A program made the position numbers and the translations under genes. From contig NZ_CP084263.1 in NCBI RefSeq assembly GCF_022879575.1, positions 1 to 64,000 of the forward strand: a DNA stretch of 64,000 nt. Direction: 5' to 3'. Positions 50,003-58,191 of the stretch are shown here, piece after piece. Source of the stretch: Caballeronia sp. SL2Y3. Its GTDB lineage: Bacteria; Pseudomonadota; Gammaproteobacteria; Burkholderiales; Burkholderiaceae. The first letter of the stretch is position 1. The number at the start of each line of letters is the position of its first letter. Under the pieces are notes generated by a model. The model had not been told where the DNA came from. It made no database searches and saw nothing but the letters and a program-made list of their open reading frames with translations.

Positions 50003-51283
50003 ATGAGCAATGTGGAGCGTTTTCTCCAAGCGAAAATCACCGGCCTGACGGCGCGGTTGTCGCGGCTCGCGCGCATCGACAATGCATTCGTCGGGTTGCG
50101 GCCGCAGGACATGCCTTATGCGCCGTCGGCGGATCATATTCGCGCGGCGAATTCACGGCTCGCGAGCGTCGAGCAGAGCATCCGCGCGCGTTCCGCCGAA
50201 TTGCGTAAGGGCTGGCGGCAACGCCCGCCGCAGCGCGTGCTGATCGACATCGCACTCGTCGAACGTGAGCTCGATCGCGCGCGCCGTCTCTTCGGCATGT
50301 TCTACGAAGTCTTCGCGCAACGCGGCACGAGCTTCGGGCCGGCGCTCGCGGCGCACGATGTCATTGCGCAGGATTGCTACCGGGCCATCCGCCAGGCCGC
50401 GCCGCGCATCTTCGACGGTCCGCTGCTCAAGCCGGTGTGCTATCTGGAGCACGGCTATTCGCCCGCGACGATGCGGCGCGGCGTGCAGTTGTCGCGCCTT
50501 CTGGGCGAGCCGAACCCGTTTCCGCTGATTCGGATTCCCTGGGATCGCGACCAGCCGTGGCAGTCCGTTTTTCTGCATGAAGTGGCGCACAATCTGCAGG
50601 CCGATCTCGGCATCTGGCAAGAGAACCGTCAGGCCGTGCTGCGGCGCATTCTCGGTTCGTCGCGCGATCCGCTCGTCGCGACCGTCTACGGACGCTGGCA
50701 CAAGGAAATCTTCGCGGATCTCGCCGCGCTGCTGCTGGGCGGCCCGGCCGCCGCGTGGGGCATGGCGGACTTTCTCGCGAATCCGGGGCCGCGCAGCATG
50801 ACGTACCGGCCGGGCAGCGCGCATCCGACGGCCTATCTGCGCGTCTACCTGCTGGCGGAGATGCTGCGGCGCATGGGCTTCGGAAAAGACGGGACGCGTC
50901 TCTTGCGCGTCTGGCAGGCGCTGTACAAGCCGTCGCAGGGGCACCGCATACCGGCAGCGCTCATGAGCAGCGCGCCGCGCGTGATCCCCGACGTCGTCGA
51001 TGAAATTGCGTTTCAGACGCGCCGCAATCTCGCCCAGCGCGCACTTGCCGACATCATTCCGTTTCGCCGCGAGGACGAGGACGCGATCCGGGCGGGCGCG
51101 CGCTGTCTCGCTGAGGAACGTCCGGCCGAGTTGCCGCCGCGTCATCTCGTGAGCGCGGCGCACTATGCGCTCGAAGCCGGCCGTATTGCGCCGCGCCGGC
51201 TGGCCGAGAACGTCATCGGACAACTGACGGATCACCTGCGCGAGAAGGCCACGGAGCCTTCGCACTACAAGACGGCAGCGTGA
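50003..51283 (+). CDS. Predicted zincin metalloprotease of the unknown operon
   Basis: The protein has 426 aa. A HExxH motif is present (FLHEVAHNLQ, His192-Glu193 and His196) with a candidate third ligand Glu235 in HKEIFADLAALLLGG, about 39 residues further, which is the gluzincin arrangement. No signal peptide or transmembrane segment is visible. The rest is helical with no recognised domain. It could process proteins A and B, which would explain its place as third gene. The gap to the preceding gene is 37 bp. Activity is inferred from the motif only. Confidence 0.75.
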   Translation: MSNVERFLQAKITGLTARLSRLARIDNAFVGLRPQDMPYAPSADHIRAANSRLASVEQSIRARSAELRKGWRQRPPQRVLIDIALVERELDRARRLFGMFYEVFAQRGTSFGPALAAHDVIAQDCYRAIRQAAPRIFDGPLLKPVCYLEHGYSPATMRRGVQLSRLLGEPNPFPLIRIPWDRDQPWQSVFLHEVAHNLQADLGIWQENRQAVLRRILGSSRDPLVATVYGRWHKEIFADLAALLLGGPAAAWGMADFLANPGPRSMTYRPGSAHPTAYLRVYLLAEMLRRMGFGKDGTRLLRVWQALYKPSQGHRIPAALMSSAPRVIPDVVDEIAFQTRRNLAQRALADIIPFRREDEDAIRAGARCLAEERPAELPPRHLVSAAHYALEAGRIAPRRLAENVIGQLTDHLREKATEPSHYKTAA

Positions 51284-51333
51284 CCAGCAACGAATTCTCC
51301 GACGCCAGGACTTGTCAAAGGTAGGTAGCCGCC

Positions 51334-53217
51334 ATGAACGAAACCCCGAACGCCCTTTCGCCGATGCCGGATCGTCAGACCCTCGCCATCGACAATCTCA
51401 TCCGGCGCGAACTGAAGGTGGGCGATCCGCGCGATCCTCAGGCGATCGCGCAGGCGCTGGCAGACCGCTATCAATCCGACGTTCGCGCGCAGGCGATCGA
51501 AGGCGAGGCGCAGGGCATGCCGTTTCTGCGCACTGCGGTGGTCCGGCCTTCGGCGCCGCCGCCGCTCGCCGCGACCAACATCGATCTGAACCAGGCCCGC
51601 CACGACGTCGAAACCGATATGGCGCGTCTGCTCGACGACAACCAGAGCAAGGACATCCGGCCGGAACTGGAAGGCTGGCAGCAGGTGATCGTGCGCTCCA
51701 TCGACGAGGGCGTGGCGGCCGCGCGCATGTCGATGGACACGCGCCAGCGCGACAAGGCTTTCGCGATGCGACGCCAGCTCGGCGACTACGCGCGGCTCGC
51801 GCGCATGATCGGCGTGCTGACGCCGGACCTGAACCGCAGCTTTCGCGATCTCGGCCAGAGTCTCGACGAAGTATCGGCCGTCATCCTCGTGCTGATGGGC
51901 GAAGCACTGGCGAACCTCGGGTTCGCGGGCGGTCATTTCCTGCTGCAGGCGCCCTTCACCGAACTTCAGGCGCGTCGCGATGCCGTGCTGAATGCGTTAC
52001 GCCAGGTCGACGGCGTCGCGGCGATGGTCGGACAGGGAAGCACGTGGCCGCGCGGACTGCAATCGTACCGGCAGCTCGCCGCGATGCTCGAAGCGCGCGG
52101 ACAGGGCGATCTGCGCTCGCTGCTCGGCGAAGGCGAGCTCGCGCGCACCATGGACGAAGTCGTGCAGCTCGCGAGCGGCGGCGGGTCGAGCGGATTGCGG
52201 GCGATCGGAGCCACCGCGTGGGGACCGCTCGCGCGGCTCAACCGCTTCGTGCAATCGACGCTCGGGCAGATTCCGAACGTGTCGCCGGAACTGGCGACGC
52301 TGCTGGAGGCGCTGCAATTGTTCATCGACGGATTCATGCCGGCTGGCGGTTTCCGGCTGCTGCGCGTCGCGCGGCCCTCGGTGCTCAACTACGGCCTGTA
52401 CGGACCGTCGCCGATCACGCCGGCGGAAAACCGGCTGATGAATGTCGTCAATCATCGTGGCACGCTCGCCCGTCAACTGGATTGCCTGACCGACTGCGCG
52501 TGCGATCACGACACGGTGCTCGCCCAGATCGTGCTCGACAAGCTGCTTTACGACATCGACCGCTCGATCGACTTCTACTGCGTAGGCGACGCCGATCTCG
52601 GTCTGCCGGAAGCGCGCGCCGCCGCCTACAGCTTCCTGATCGACGTGATCGTCGCGTCGAACCCGATCAACGCGAGCGCGCAGGCAAGAGAGCCGTTCTT
52701 CGGCCCAATGTGGCCGTTCCGCGGCAACCTTCAGCGGCCGCGCGCGTTCTGCAGCACCGGAACCGTGGTGGCCGGCGTGGCGGGCGTGATTCCCGACGCG
52801 GTCATCAACGAACTCGACGCGATCCGCCGCCTCTTGCGCCCGCTCGACGCGAACTACTGGTCGGTCACGACGACCGTGGCGAGCTTCCAGAACATCGTGC
52901 AGAACAATCTGAGCTTCATGGGCGGCGCGCCGTCCGCGCTGCGCTTCGTCGACGTGATGCACGAGGAACTCTGCCTGCAGCGGGACAGCGATCTGCAATG
53001 GCGTCCGCTCGTCGAGCAGATGACGATCGGCTGCGTGTCCGTCGAGGAGATTTTCGACAGTTCGACGACCGGCCCGGAAGGCATCTTGCCGCTCTTCATC
53101 GACCGTGCGCTCGACCTGTTCCGCGAGGCGACGGGCGGCGGCGTGCCCGCTTCGTGCACGCCGCTCGATCCGAGAATTCCGCCGCACTTCGAACAGACGC
53201 TCTTCGATCGCCTGTAG
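51334..53217 (+). CDS. Unrecognised 627-aa protein of the unknown operon
   Basis: The protein has 627 aa, predicted mostly helical, with no signal peptide. A cysteine cluster CLTDCACDHD occurs about residue 385, and scattered Cys occur near the C-terminus. A Gly/Ala stretch TVVAGVAGVIPDAV lies about residue 478. The N-terminal 60 residues (LAIDNLIRRELKVGDPRDPQ) look like a recruitment region. I recognise no catalytic motif. Length and position suggest a large structural or scaffold component. The ATG at 51334 begins the conserved-looking frame; spacing of 50 bp from the zincin gene fits one operon. Confidence 0.7.
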   Translation: MNETPNALSPMPDRQTLAIDNLIRRELKVGDPRDPQAIAQALADRYQSDVRAQAIEGEAQGMPFLRTAVVRPSAPPPLAATNIDLNQARHDVETDMARLLDDNQSKDIRPELEGWQQVIVRSIDEGVAAARMSMDTRQRDKAFAMRRQLGDYARLARMIGVLTPDLNRSFRDLGQSLDEVSAVILVLMGEALANLGFAGGHFLLQAPFTELQARRDAVLNALRQVDGVAAMVGQGSTWPRGLQSYRQLAAMLEARGQGDLRSLLGEGELARTMDEVVQLASGGGSSGLRAIGATAWGPLARLNRFVQSTLGQIPNVSPELATLLEALQLFIDGFMPAGGFRLLRVARPSVLNYGLYGPSPITPAENRLMNVVNHRGTLARQLDCLTDCACDHDTVLAQIVLDKLLYDIDRSIDFYCVGDADLGLPEARAAAYSFLIDVIVASNPINASAQAREPFFGPMWPFRGNLQRPRAFCSTGTVVAGVAGVIPDAVINELDAIRRLLRPLDANYWSVTTTVASFQNIVQNNLSFMGGAPSALRFVDVMHEELCLQRDSDLQWRPLVEQMTIGCVSVEEIFDSSTTGPEGILPLFIDRALDLFREATGGGVPASCTPLDPRIPPHFEQTLFDRL

Positions 53218-53256
53218 GCATTCACGCGTCGCCGGCCGCTTTTGCGGGAGGACATC

Positions 53257-53958
53257 ATGACGATAGACAAATATGGCGGATGGGGAAGGCTTCCTCCGGC
53301 CGCCGCGCCGAGCCCGACCATCGCGCAGACGCTCTGCATGGCGCGCATCGAGCAGGACGACAACTTCGACGCGCTGACGCGGGCCGTCAACGATGCAGGC
53401 GACAACATCCGCGTGGCGCTCGCGAATCTGAATCCGAATGTGAACGTGGCGCTCGCCGCGCCGGTGGGCACGCTGCTGAACGACCTGAAGACGCTGCTCG
53501 ACACGACCAACCGGAATATCGACTGCGTTGCGAAGGCGATTACCGGTCAGCCGAGTCTCGACGCCATCGCAACGCAAACGGCCGAGCTGCGCCAGTGCGT
53601 CTGCGAAGCGGGGGAGCGGGTGCGCCTGCTCGCCGGCATGATGAACCGGCAGGCGGACTGGCCGAGGCATCTCTCTTCTCTCGCCATCCAGGTGCTGCGG
53701 CATCTGTCGCGCTTGAAGGAGGTATTGCTCGCGGCAATGGACGAAAAGCCCTCGAAGAGTCTGGCCGCAAGACTCAATGAGCTTGGGAAATCGTTCGGCA
53801 ATGAGATCGGCGGGCGCAACGACATTCCTTCAGGGATAGTGGATGAAATCGGCAATCTGTATCTCCCTATCCCGCCGGAAGAATACGAGAAGGAAATCAA
53901 CGAGCGTCTGATCGCATTAGCGCGGGTCGAGCAAACTGTGATCGTCGAGCTGGCCTGA
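53257..53958 (+). CDS. Unrecognised 233-aa protein of the unknown operon
   Basis: The protein has 233 aa, helical, beginning MTIDKYGGWGRLPPAAAPSP. It contains Asn-rich NLNPNVNVALAAPVGTLLND and a QCVCEAGERVRLL segment with CxC. The C-terminal half is charged and helical and could form a coiled coil. No signal peptide is present. The ATG at 53257 follows GGGAGGA. It is probably a small partner or assembly component of the operon products. Function unknown. Confidence 0.68.
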   Translation: MTIDKYGGWGRLPPAAAPSPTIAQTLCMARIEQDDNFDALTRAVNDAGDNIRVALANLNPNVNVALAAPVGTLLNDLKTLLDTTNRNIDCVAKAITGQPSLDAIATQTAELRQCVCEAGERVRLLAGMMNRQADWPRHLSSLAIQVLRHLSRLKEVLLAAMDEKPSKSLAARLNELGKSFGNEIGGRNDIPSGIVDEIGNLYLPIPPEEYEKEINERLIALARVEQTVIVELA

Positions 53959-53982
53959 TCGACGTGCCCGAGGAGCGGGACC

Positions 53983-55074
53983 ATGAACTTCAATACCACG
54001 GAAACCATTCAGCGGCTCTGGGAGTCGTTCCTTCAGGAACAGCTCGCGAGCCTGCCGCCCGAACAGCGCGACGCCGCGGCGTCGCAGTTCGAGCAGCGCT
54101 TCGCCGAACTGCTCGGCAAGCCCAATGGCGACAGCGGCGAGTCGGCGTTTTTCGATCTGATCGGCCTCGGGCAGCAAGGCGTCGTCGGTTTCGACAAGGT
54201 CGGCTACGCGTACATCAAGCCGGACTTCGACGATTCCATCGTGCCGAGCCAGTTGCACGCGGCGGCCGAGCTGTACTACATCTATCAGCACGAGCGCATG
54301 AAGATCTTCGAAGTCGCCGAGACACTGCTCAAGCTCTTCCGCCTCGGCAAAATGCGCATTCAGCGCGGACCCGGCGCGCGCGGCTTGTATCTGCTCGAAA
54401 AGTGGCGTCCGCTGCGTTATACGCGGCAGGACCGCATGGTCGCGTACCGGCGGGCGTTCAATTACGGCACCGCCCCGGCGCCAGCAGGCGCGATCGTCAA
54501 CCGAAACTTCCACCGCCAGTTGCTGGGATTCATGGTCGCCGTGAGCCAGTACTTCCGCGACCTGATGATCGGCGAAGTGATCCGCGGCGGCCCCATGCTC
54601 GAACAGCGGCCCTTCGGCAGCGTCGCGACGGTGCAGCGCATCGGTTTGGATTTGCGCTATGCGCTCGACCGCTCGACGTACGGCAACATCTTCGCGCTGA
54701 CGATGGAGACCGGCCACTACCTGATTCAGGTGCTGAAGCTCCTCGATGCGCCCGACATCAAGAAGTCCTTCGATGCGAACACGAAGTGGGACGTGGTCGA
54801 GATCGTGTCGAACCGCTACCTCGGCGGCGTCGCGGAGCCGTCGCAGCGCGCGAAGATGGCGGAAAGCGGGCGGCGCATCCTTCAGTTCATCGCGGACAAC
54901 GACTTCAAGACCGCCGTCGATCCAATACTGTTCCAGAGCGTCGTCCGGCCGATGGGCGCGCACGCGGAAGCATGGGTCGCCGCGTATCGCATGACGCCGG
55001 AAGGACGCGGCTTCCCCGGCGTGACGCCGGCGCTGCGAGGCGTGCTCGGCGTGCCGCAGCCGGTGGCCGTTTGA
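53983..55074 (+). CDS. Unrecognised 363-aa protein of the unknown operon
   Basis: The protein has 363 aa. It starts with a helical N-terminus (TETIQRLWESFLQEQLASLP) and has aromatic-rich segments (ELYYIYQHERMKIFE, VSQYFRDLMIGEV). It is soluble, with no Cys-rich site and no known catalytic motif. The gap to the preceding gene is 24 bp. AGGAGCGGGA precedes the ATG at 53983. It shows no similarity that I can see to proteins A or B, so it contributes a separate activity or structural role. Confidence 0.68.
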   Translation: MNFNTTETIQRLWESFLQEQLASLPPEQRDAAASQFEQRFAELLGKPNGDSGESAFFDLIGLGQQGVVGFDKVGYAYIKPDFDDSIVPSQLHAAAELYYIYQHERMKIFEVAETLLKLFRLGKMRIQRGPGARGLYLLEKWRPLRYTRQDRMVAYRRAFNYGTAPAPAGAIVNRNFHRQLLGFMVAVSQYFRDLMIGEVIRGGPMLEQRPFGSVATVQRIGLDLRYALDRSTYGNIFALTMETGHYLIQVLKLLDAPDIKKSFDANTKWDVVEIVSNRYLGGVAEPSQRAKMAESGRRILQFIADNDFKTAVDPILFQSVVRPMGAHAEAWVAAYRMTPEGRGFPGVTPALRGVLGVPQPVAV

Positions 55075-55137
55075 GCGAGAGTGGCCGAGCGGTGAACCAT
55101 GAGCCATCGGCCGTGTAAGACGTGAGGCAGGAAAGCC

Positions 55138-55953
55138 ATGCACGCATCCGACATGCTGGTCCACGTCCACACGAGGAAGCTCTCGTGTGTGCTCGATCCG
55201 GCGCTGATCCTCGCGACGCCAGGCGGCATCAAGCTGGCGCTGCGTCTGACGCACGTCGTCGAGCCGTGGCTCACCCGCACGTTCTGGCAGCTGATCGATT
55301 CGAGCGACTGGCTCCGGGCCGTCCTGCCGAACGAGGACGCGGACGCGGCCGTGGCGCCGCGCAGCGACGTGCTCGGCGCGTGGATCGAGATGCGCGAGCA
55401 GACGGATGCCGCGTCCTGGCCGTTTCGCTGGATCGGCGACCGCCTCGCCGAATCGCAGTTGCTCGATCACGCGGATGCCTGTCTCATCGAACACTACGAA
55501 GCGCTCGCCGACAGTCTCGCCGCCCGCGCCGAGCGCGGTCGCGGCAAGCGCCGCATGGACTGGCCCGCGCACTGGGACCCGGGCACGGCGAGCATCGACA
55601 CGCTGCCGCTGTCGGCGGCGCTCGATGCCGCGATGATCCTGACCGCGCGAGGCGCGCTGAACGGCGACGAGGGCGAGCCCACGCTGGTGTCCAGGCTGCG
55701 CGAGCTGGACATTCTCGTGGAGCAAGCCGACAGCGCCTCGCCCGACTCGCTCTTCGCGGCGGAACGCGCGCTCTTGCGCGAGGCGCTGGCGCAGGCGGGT
55801 CTCACGGGCCTGTGTCAGCGCCTGCCGCGGCTCGCCGTCGTGCATGTGACGGCTGAAAGGTGGAACGCCTCATCCGCGGATGAGAACCGTTCGGACGATG
55901 CCCGCTCGTCCGACGCGTGGTCCGAAGCGCGGGCGTGGTGGTATCCGGTCTGA
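55138..55953 (+). CDS. Unrecognised 271-aa protein of the unknown operon
   Basis: The protein has 271 aa and starts MHASDMLVHVHTRKLSCVLD. It contains Trp-rich helical segments (WLTRTFWQLIDSSDWLRAV, PFRWIGDRLAESQLLD) and an Asp/Ser/Ala-rich C-terminus (ADENRSDDARSSDAWSEARA). LILATPGG-like residues occur near 25 (PALILATPGGIK). AGGAAAG precedes the ATG. No signal peptide or membrane segment is seen. It may be a toxin-, immunity- or chaperone-like partner, but nothing in the sequence proves that. Confidence 0.65.
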   Translation: MHASDMLVHVHTRKLSCVLDPALILATPGGIKLALRLTHVVEPWLTRTFWQLIDSSDWLRAVLPNEDADAAVAPRSDVLGAWIEMREQTDAASWPFRWIGDRLAESQLLDHADACLIEHYEALADSLAARAERGRGKRRMDWPAHWDPGTASIDTLPLSAALDAAMILTARGALNGDEGEPTLVSRLRELDILVEQADSASPDSLFAAERALLREALAQAGLTGLCQRLPRLAVVHVTAERWNASSADENRSDDARSSDAWSEARAWWYPV

Positions 55954-56017
55954 CTCGGCGGCGGCTCGCGGCAGTCCGCGCGGCGCATCCGTCCGGCCGT
56001 AGAAGGGAGCGTGAATC

Positions 56018-57061
56018 ATGCCGAGCGAACTGGCGACAACGCGTGCCGGCACACCGCGAATCAACACCGACGAACTGGTCGCCGCGGCCGTGACCGGACA
56101 GATCGCGCATCCGGTCGGGCGCGCGTCGGCGTATCGCATTGGTTACGACGGCGTGCCGCGCGTGCTGCACGGCACGGGCGGCATCGCGCTGAACAAACGT
56201 ATCGGCGATGCATGCGTCGGGCTTGCCAGCGATCACACCGAACCGGGCGTCGCGCTGCATCACAACGGACGCGAAATCGTCGGTCCGCGCGACGGACCGA
56301 ACAACGCGCTGCTCACGTATGCCTGCGTGGGCAATGCGGTGCATGTGATCAGCGGCCCATGCGAGGGACGCATCGGTCTCGTCACGGGCAAGCACGGCGG
56401 CGTGAATCACGTGCTCGTCGACTTTCCGAGCGAGGTGCTGCGGCGTCTGCGCATCGGCGACCGGATGCAGGTTCACTCCGTCGGTCCCGGCATGCGGCTC
56501 ACGGATCATCCGGATATCGATGTCTTCAATGCGTCGCCCGCTCTCATCCGGCGCTGGGGCCTCGTCGAGCGCGACGGCAAGCTGCATGTTCCGGTCACCC
56601 ATCTCGTGCCGGCGCGCGTGATGGGATCGGGACTCGGCAAGAACACCGCATGGCGTGGCGATTACGATATTCAGCTCGCCGACCGGCAGACGCGCGAGCG
56701 TTACCGGCTGGGCAGCCTGCGCTTCGGCGACATGGTGGCGATCATGCATGCCGATGCCCGGCGCGGCCCGCTTTTTCGCAGCGGGTTCGTGACCATCGGC
56801 GTCGTCGTGCATGGGGATAGTACGGTGAGCGGACACGGACCGGGCGTCACGCCGCTCATGAGCGGGTCATTGAATTCGATCCGGCCGATGCACGCGCCGC
56901 AGGCCAATCTCGCGGAGATCTTCGACGTGCGCCGCGCGGTGCCGCCGCGCGCGCGGCCCACGCTGATCGAGGCGACATCGCGGCGGCCGCGGCGTGGCGA
57001 TCCTGCGGCCATCGCTCACGAAAAGCCCGATCGGGACCGGCATGAACCGTTACGTCGATGA
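56018..57061 (+). CDS. DUF4438-family protein
   Basis: The protein has 347 aa. The pattern GxGGI (LHGTGGIALNKRIGD), DHTEPGVALH, a GPNNALLTYACVGN segment, GKHGGVNHVLVDF, MGSGLGKNTAWRGDYDIQ, RFGDMVAIMHADARRG and HGDSTVSGHGPGVT agrees with DUF4438, a family known from thermophiles and other bacteria with no assigned reaction. Conserved His, Asp and Gly residues suggest a metal or nucleotide site. It is the last gene of the unknown operon; a GAAGGGAGC site precedes the ATG. The C-terminal about 50 residues are Arg-rich and variable. Confidence 0.78.
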   Translation: MPSELATTRAGTPRINTDELVAAAVTGQIAHPVGRASAYRIGYDGVPRVLHGTGGIALNKRIGDACVGLASDHTEPGVALHHNGREIVGPRDGPNNALLTYACVGNAVHVISGPCEGRIGLVTGKHGGVNHVLVDFPSEVLRRLRIGDRMQVHSVGPGMRLTDHPDIDVFNASPALIRRWGLVERDGKLHVPVTHLVPARVMGSGLGKNTAWRGDYDIQLADRQTRERYRLGSLRFGDMVAIMHADARRGPLFRSGFVTIGVVVHGDSTVSGHGPGVTPLMSGSLNSIRPMHAPQANLAEIFDVRRAVPPRARPTLIEATSRRPRRGDPAAIAHEKPDRDRHEPLRR

Positions 57062-57063
57062 GG

Positions 57064-57087
57064 GCGCATCGCGGTCGGCTGATGCGC
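57064..57087. terminator. Possible hairpin between convergent DUF4438 and SDR genes
   Basis: GCGCATC (57064-57070) and GATGCGC (57081-57087) form a 7-bp stem with a 10-nt loop, directly after the DUF4438 stop and 16 bp before the end of the convergent SDR gene. A modest structure without a T-run. Confidence 0.35.
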
Positions 57088-57102
57088 TCCACCGCCCGCG
57101 CT

Positions 57103-57996
57103 TTACTTCGCCACCTGCTCGCGCCACTTGTAAGCCTGCTGCCAGCCGAGCAGGCGCTTGAGCTTTTCGTTGCTGAGCAGGGTTTCGGATTCCGCCAACT
57201 GCTTCTTGACCGGCACGTTCGGATAGAAGCGCTTCAGCAATTCGGCGGTGGGCAGATCCGACGAGACATCGTCCGCGGCGACGTTCATCACCTGGAATCC
57301 GAGACCGTCCTTCTCGATGGCAAGGCGCGCCGCCGTCGCGAGATCGCGTCCGTCGATGTAGCTCCACGCGATGCGCTTTCTCAACGCGGGGTTTTCGAGC
57401 CACGCCGGGAATTTTTGGTAGTCGGCGGGATCGAGCACGTTGCCGATGCGAAAGCAGTAGATATCCGCGCCCGTGCGGGCGTGAAACGCTTTTGCCGTCA
57501 CCTCGTTGATGACCTTCGATGTGGCATAGCTGTCCATCGGGTCCACCGGATACTCTTCGTCCAGCGGGAAGTACACCGGGTCGCGATGCCGATGCGCGAA
57601 CACCACGCCGTATGTCGTCTCGCTCGATGCGACGATCACCTTCTTGATGCCGAGTTTCGATGCCGCATCGAGCACGTTGTAGGTGCCCATCACGTTGATG
57701 CGAAAGACCTCGTTGTCGGTCGTGACCAGAATGCGCGGAATGGCCGCGAAATGCACGATGGCGTCGATCGGCTTCGGCTCGATGTCATCGTCGAACTCCT
57801 TCGGCGTGGTCGTGGATGCGAGCGCGTTGAAGACCTGTCCCGCGTCGGTGATGTCGGTAATGAGCGTGCGAGCGGTGCCCTTCGCCATGGGCACGCGGTC
57901 CACGTTCAGCACTTCATAACCGTGCGCGACCAGATCCTCCACCACCCACTTGCCGGCCAGGCCGCTACCGCCGGTCACAATCACTCGCTTCGTCAT
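57103..57996 (-). CDS. Extended SDR (NAD-dependent epimerase/dehydratase family)
   Basis: The protein has 297 aa. The cofactor motif is VTGGSGLAGKWV (TGxxGxxG) and the active site is SYATSKVINE (YxxxK) with Ser in ASSETTYG. Substrate-side segments DEEYPVDPMDSY and FRIGNVLDP resemble UDP-hexose epimerases or uronate dehydrogenases. A strong AAAGGAG site precedes the ATG at 57996. It is divergent from a ribose-type ABC operon with a duplicated operator between, so it probably acts on the imported sugar or sugar acid. Confidence 0.85.
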   Translation of the reverse strand: MTKRVIVTGGSGLAGKWVVEDLVAHGYEVLNVDRVPMAKGTARTLITDITDAGQVFNALASTTTPKEFDDDIEPKPIDAIVHFAAIPRILVTTDNEVFRINVMGTYNVLDAASKLGIKKVIVASSETTYGVVFAHRHRDPVYFPLDEEYPVDPMDSYATSKVINEVTAKAFHARTGADIYCFRIGNVLDPADYQKFPAWLENPALRKRIAWSYIDGRDLATAARLAIEKDGLGFQVMNVAADDVSSDLPTAELLKRFYPNVPVKKQLAESETLLSNEKLKRLLGWQQAYKWREQVAK

Positions 57997-58058
57997 GCTG
58001 CGCTCCTTTTGAATTCGACAGTGTGTGCGCGCATCGTAGCCGTTCTTAGCCTTCCATT

Positions 58059-58077
58059 TCTGTGACGCGCGTCATAG
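58059..58077 (+). promoter_or_regulatory. Operator copy 1, TGACGCGCGTCA core
   Basis: TCTGTGACGCGCGTCATAG contains the perfect 12-bp palindrome TGACGCGCGTCA (58063-58074). It lies 63-81 bp before the epimerase/SDR start and is the exact reverse complement of copy 2. Confidence 0.7.
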
Positions 58078-58117
58078 CGGCGCGCGAGTTCTTCTACGGG
58101 TCATCCCCGATGCGCGA

Positions 58118-58136
58118 CTATGACGCGCGTCACAGA
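58118..58136 (-). promoter_or_regulatory. Operator copy 2, TGACGCGCGTCA core
   Basis: CTATGACGCGCGTCACAGA is copy 1 in inverted orientation (19 bp identical). The core is at 58121-58132, 58 bp centre-to-centre from copy 1, and about 56-74 bp before the permease start. Two identical sites facing opposite genes suggest one regulator controlling both directions. Confidence 0.7.
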
Positions 58137-58191
58137 TTTGCCGTTTCCATCGCGCCTATGATCGGCCTCAGCCTGAACGGAGGAGCGATCG

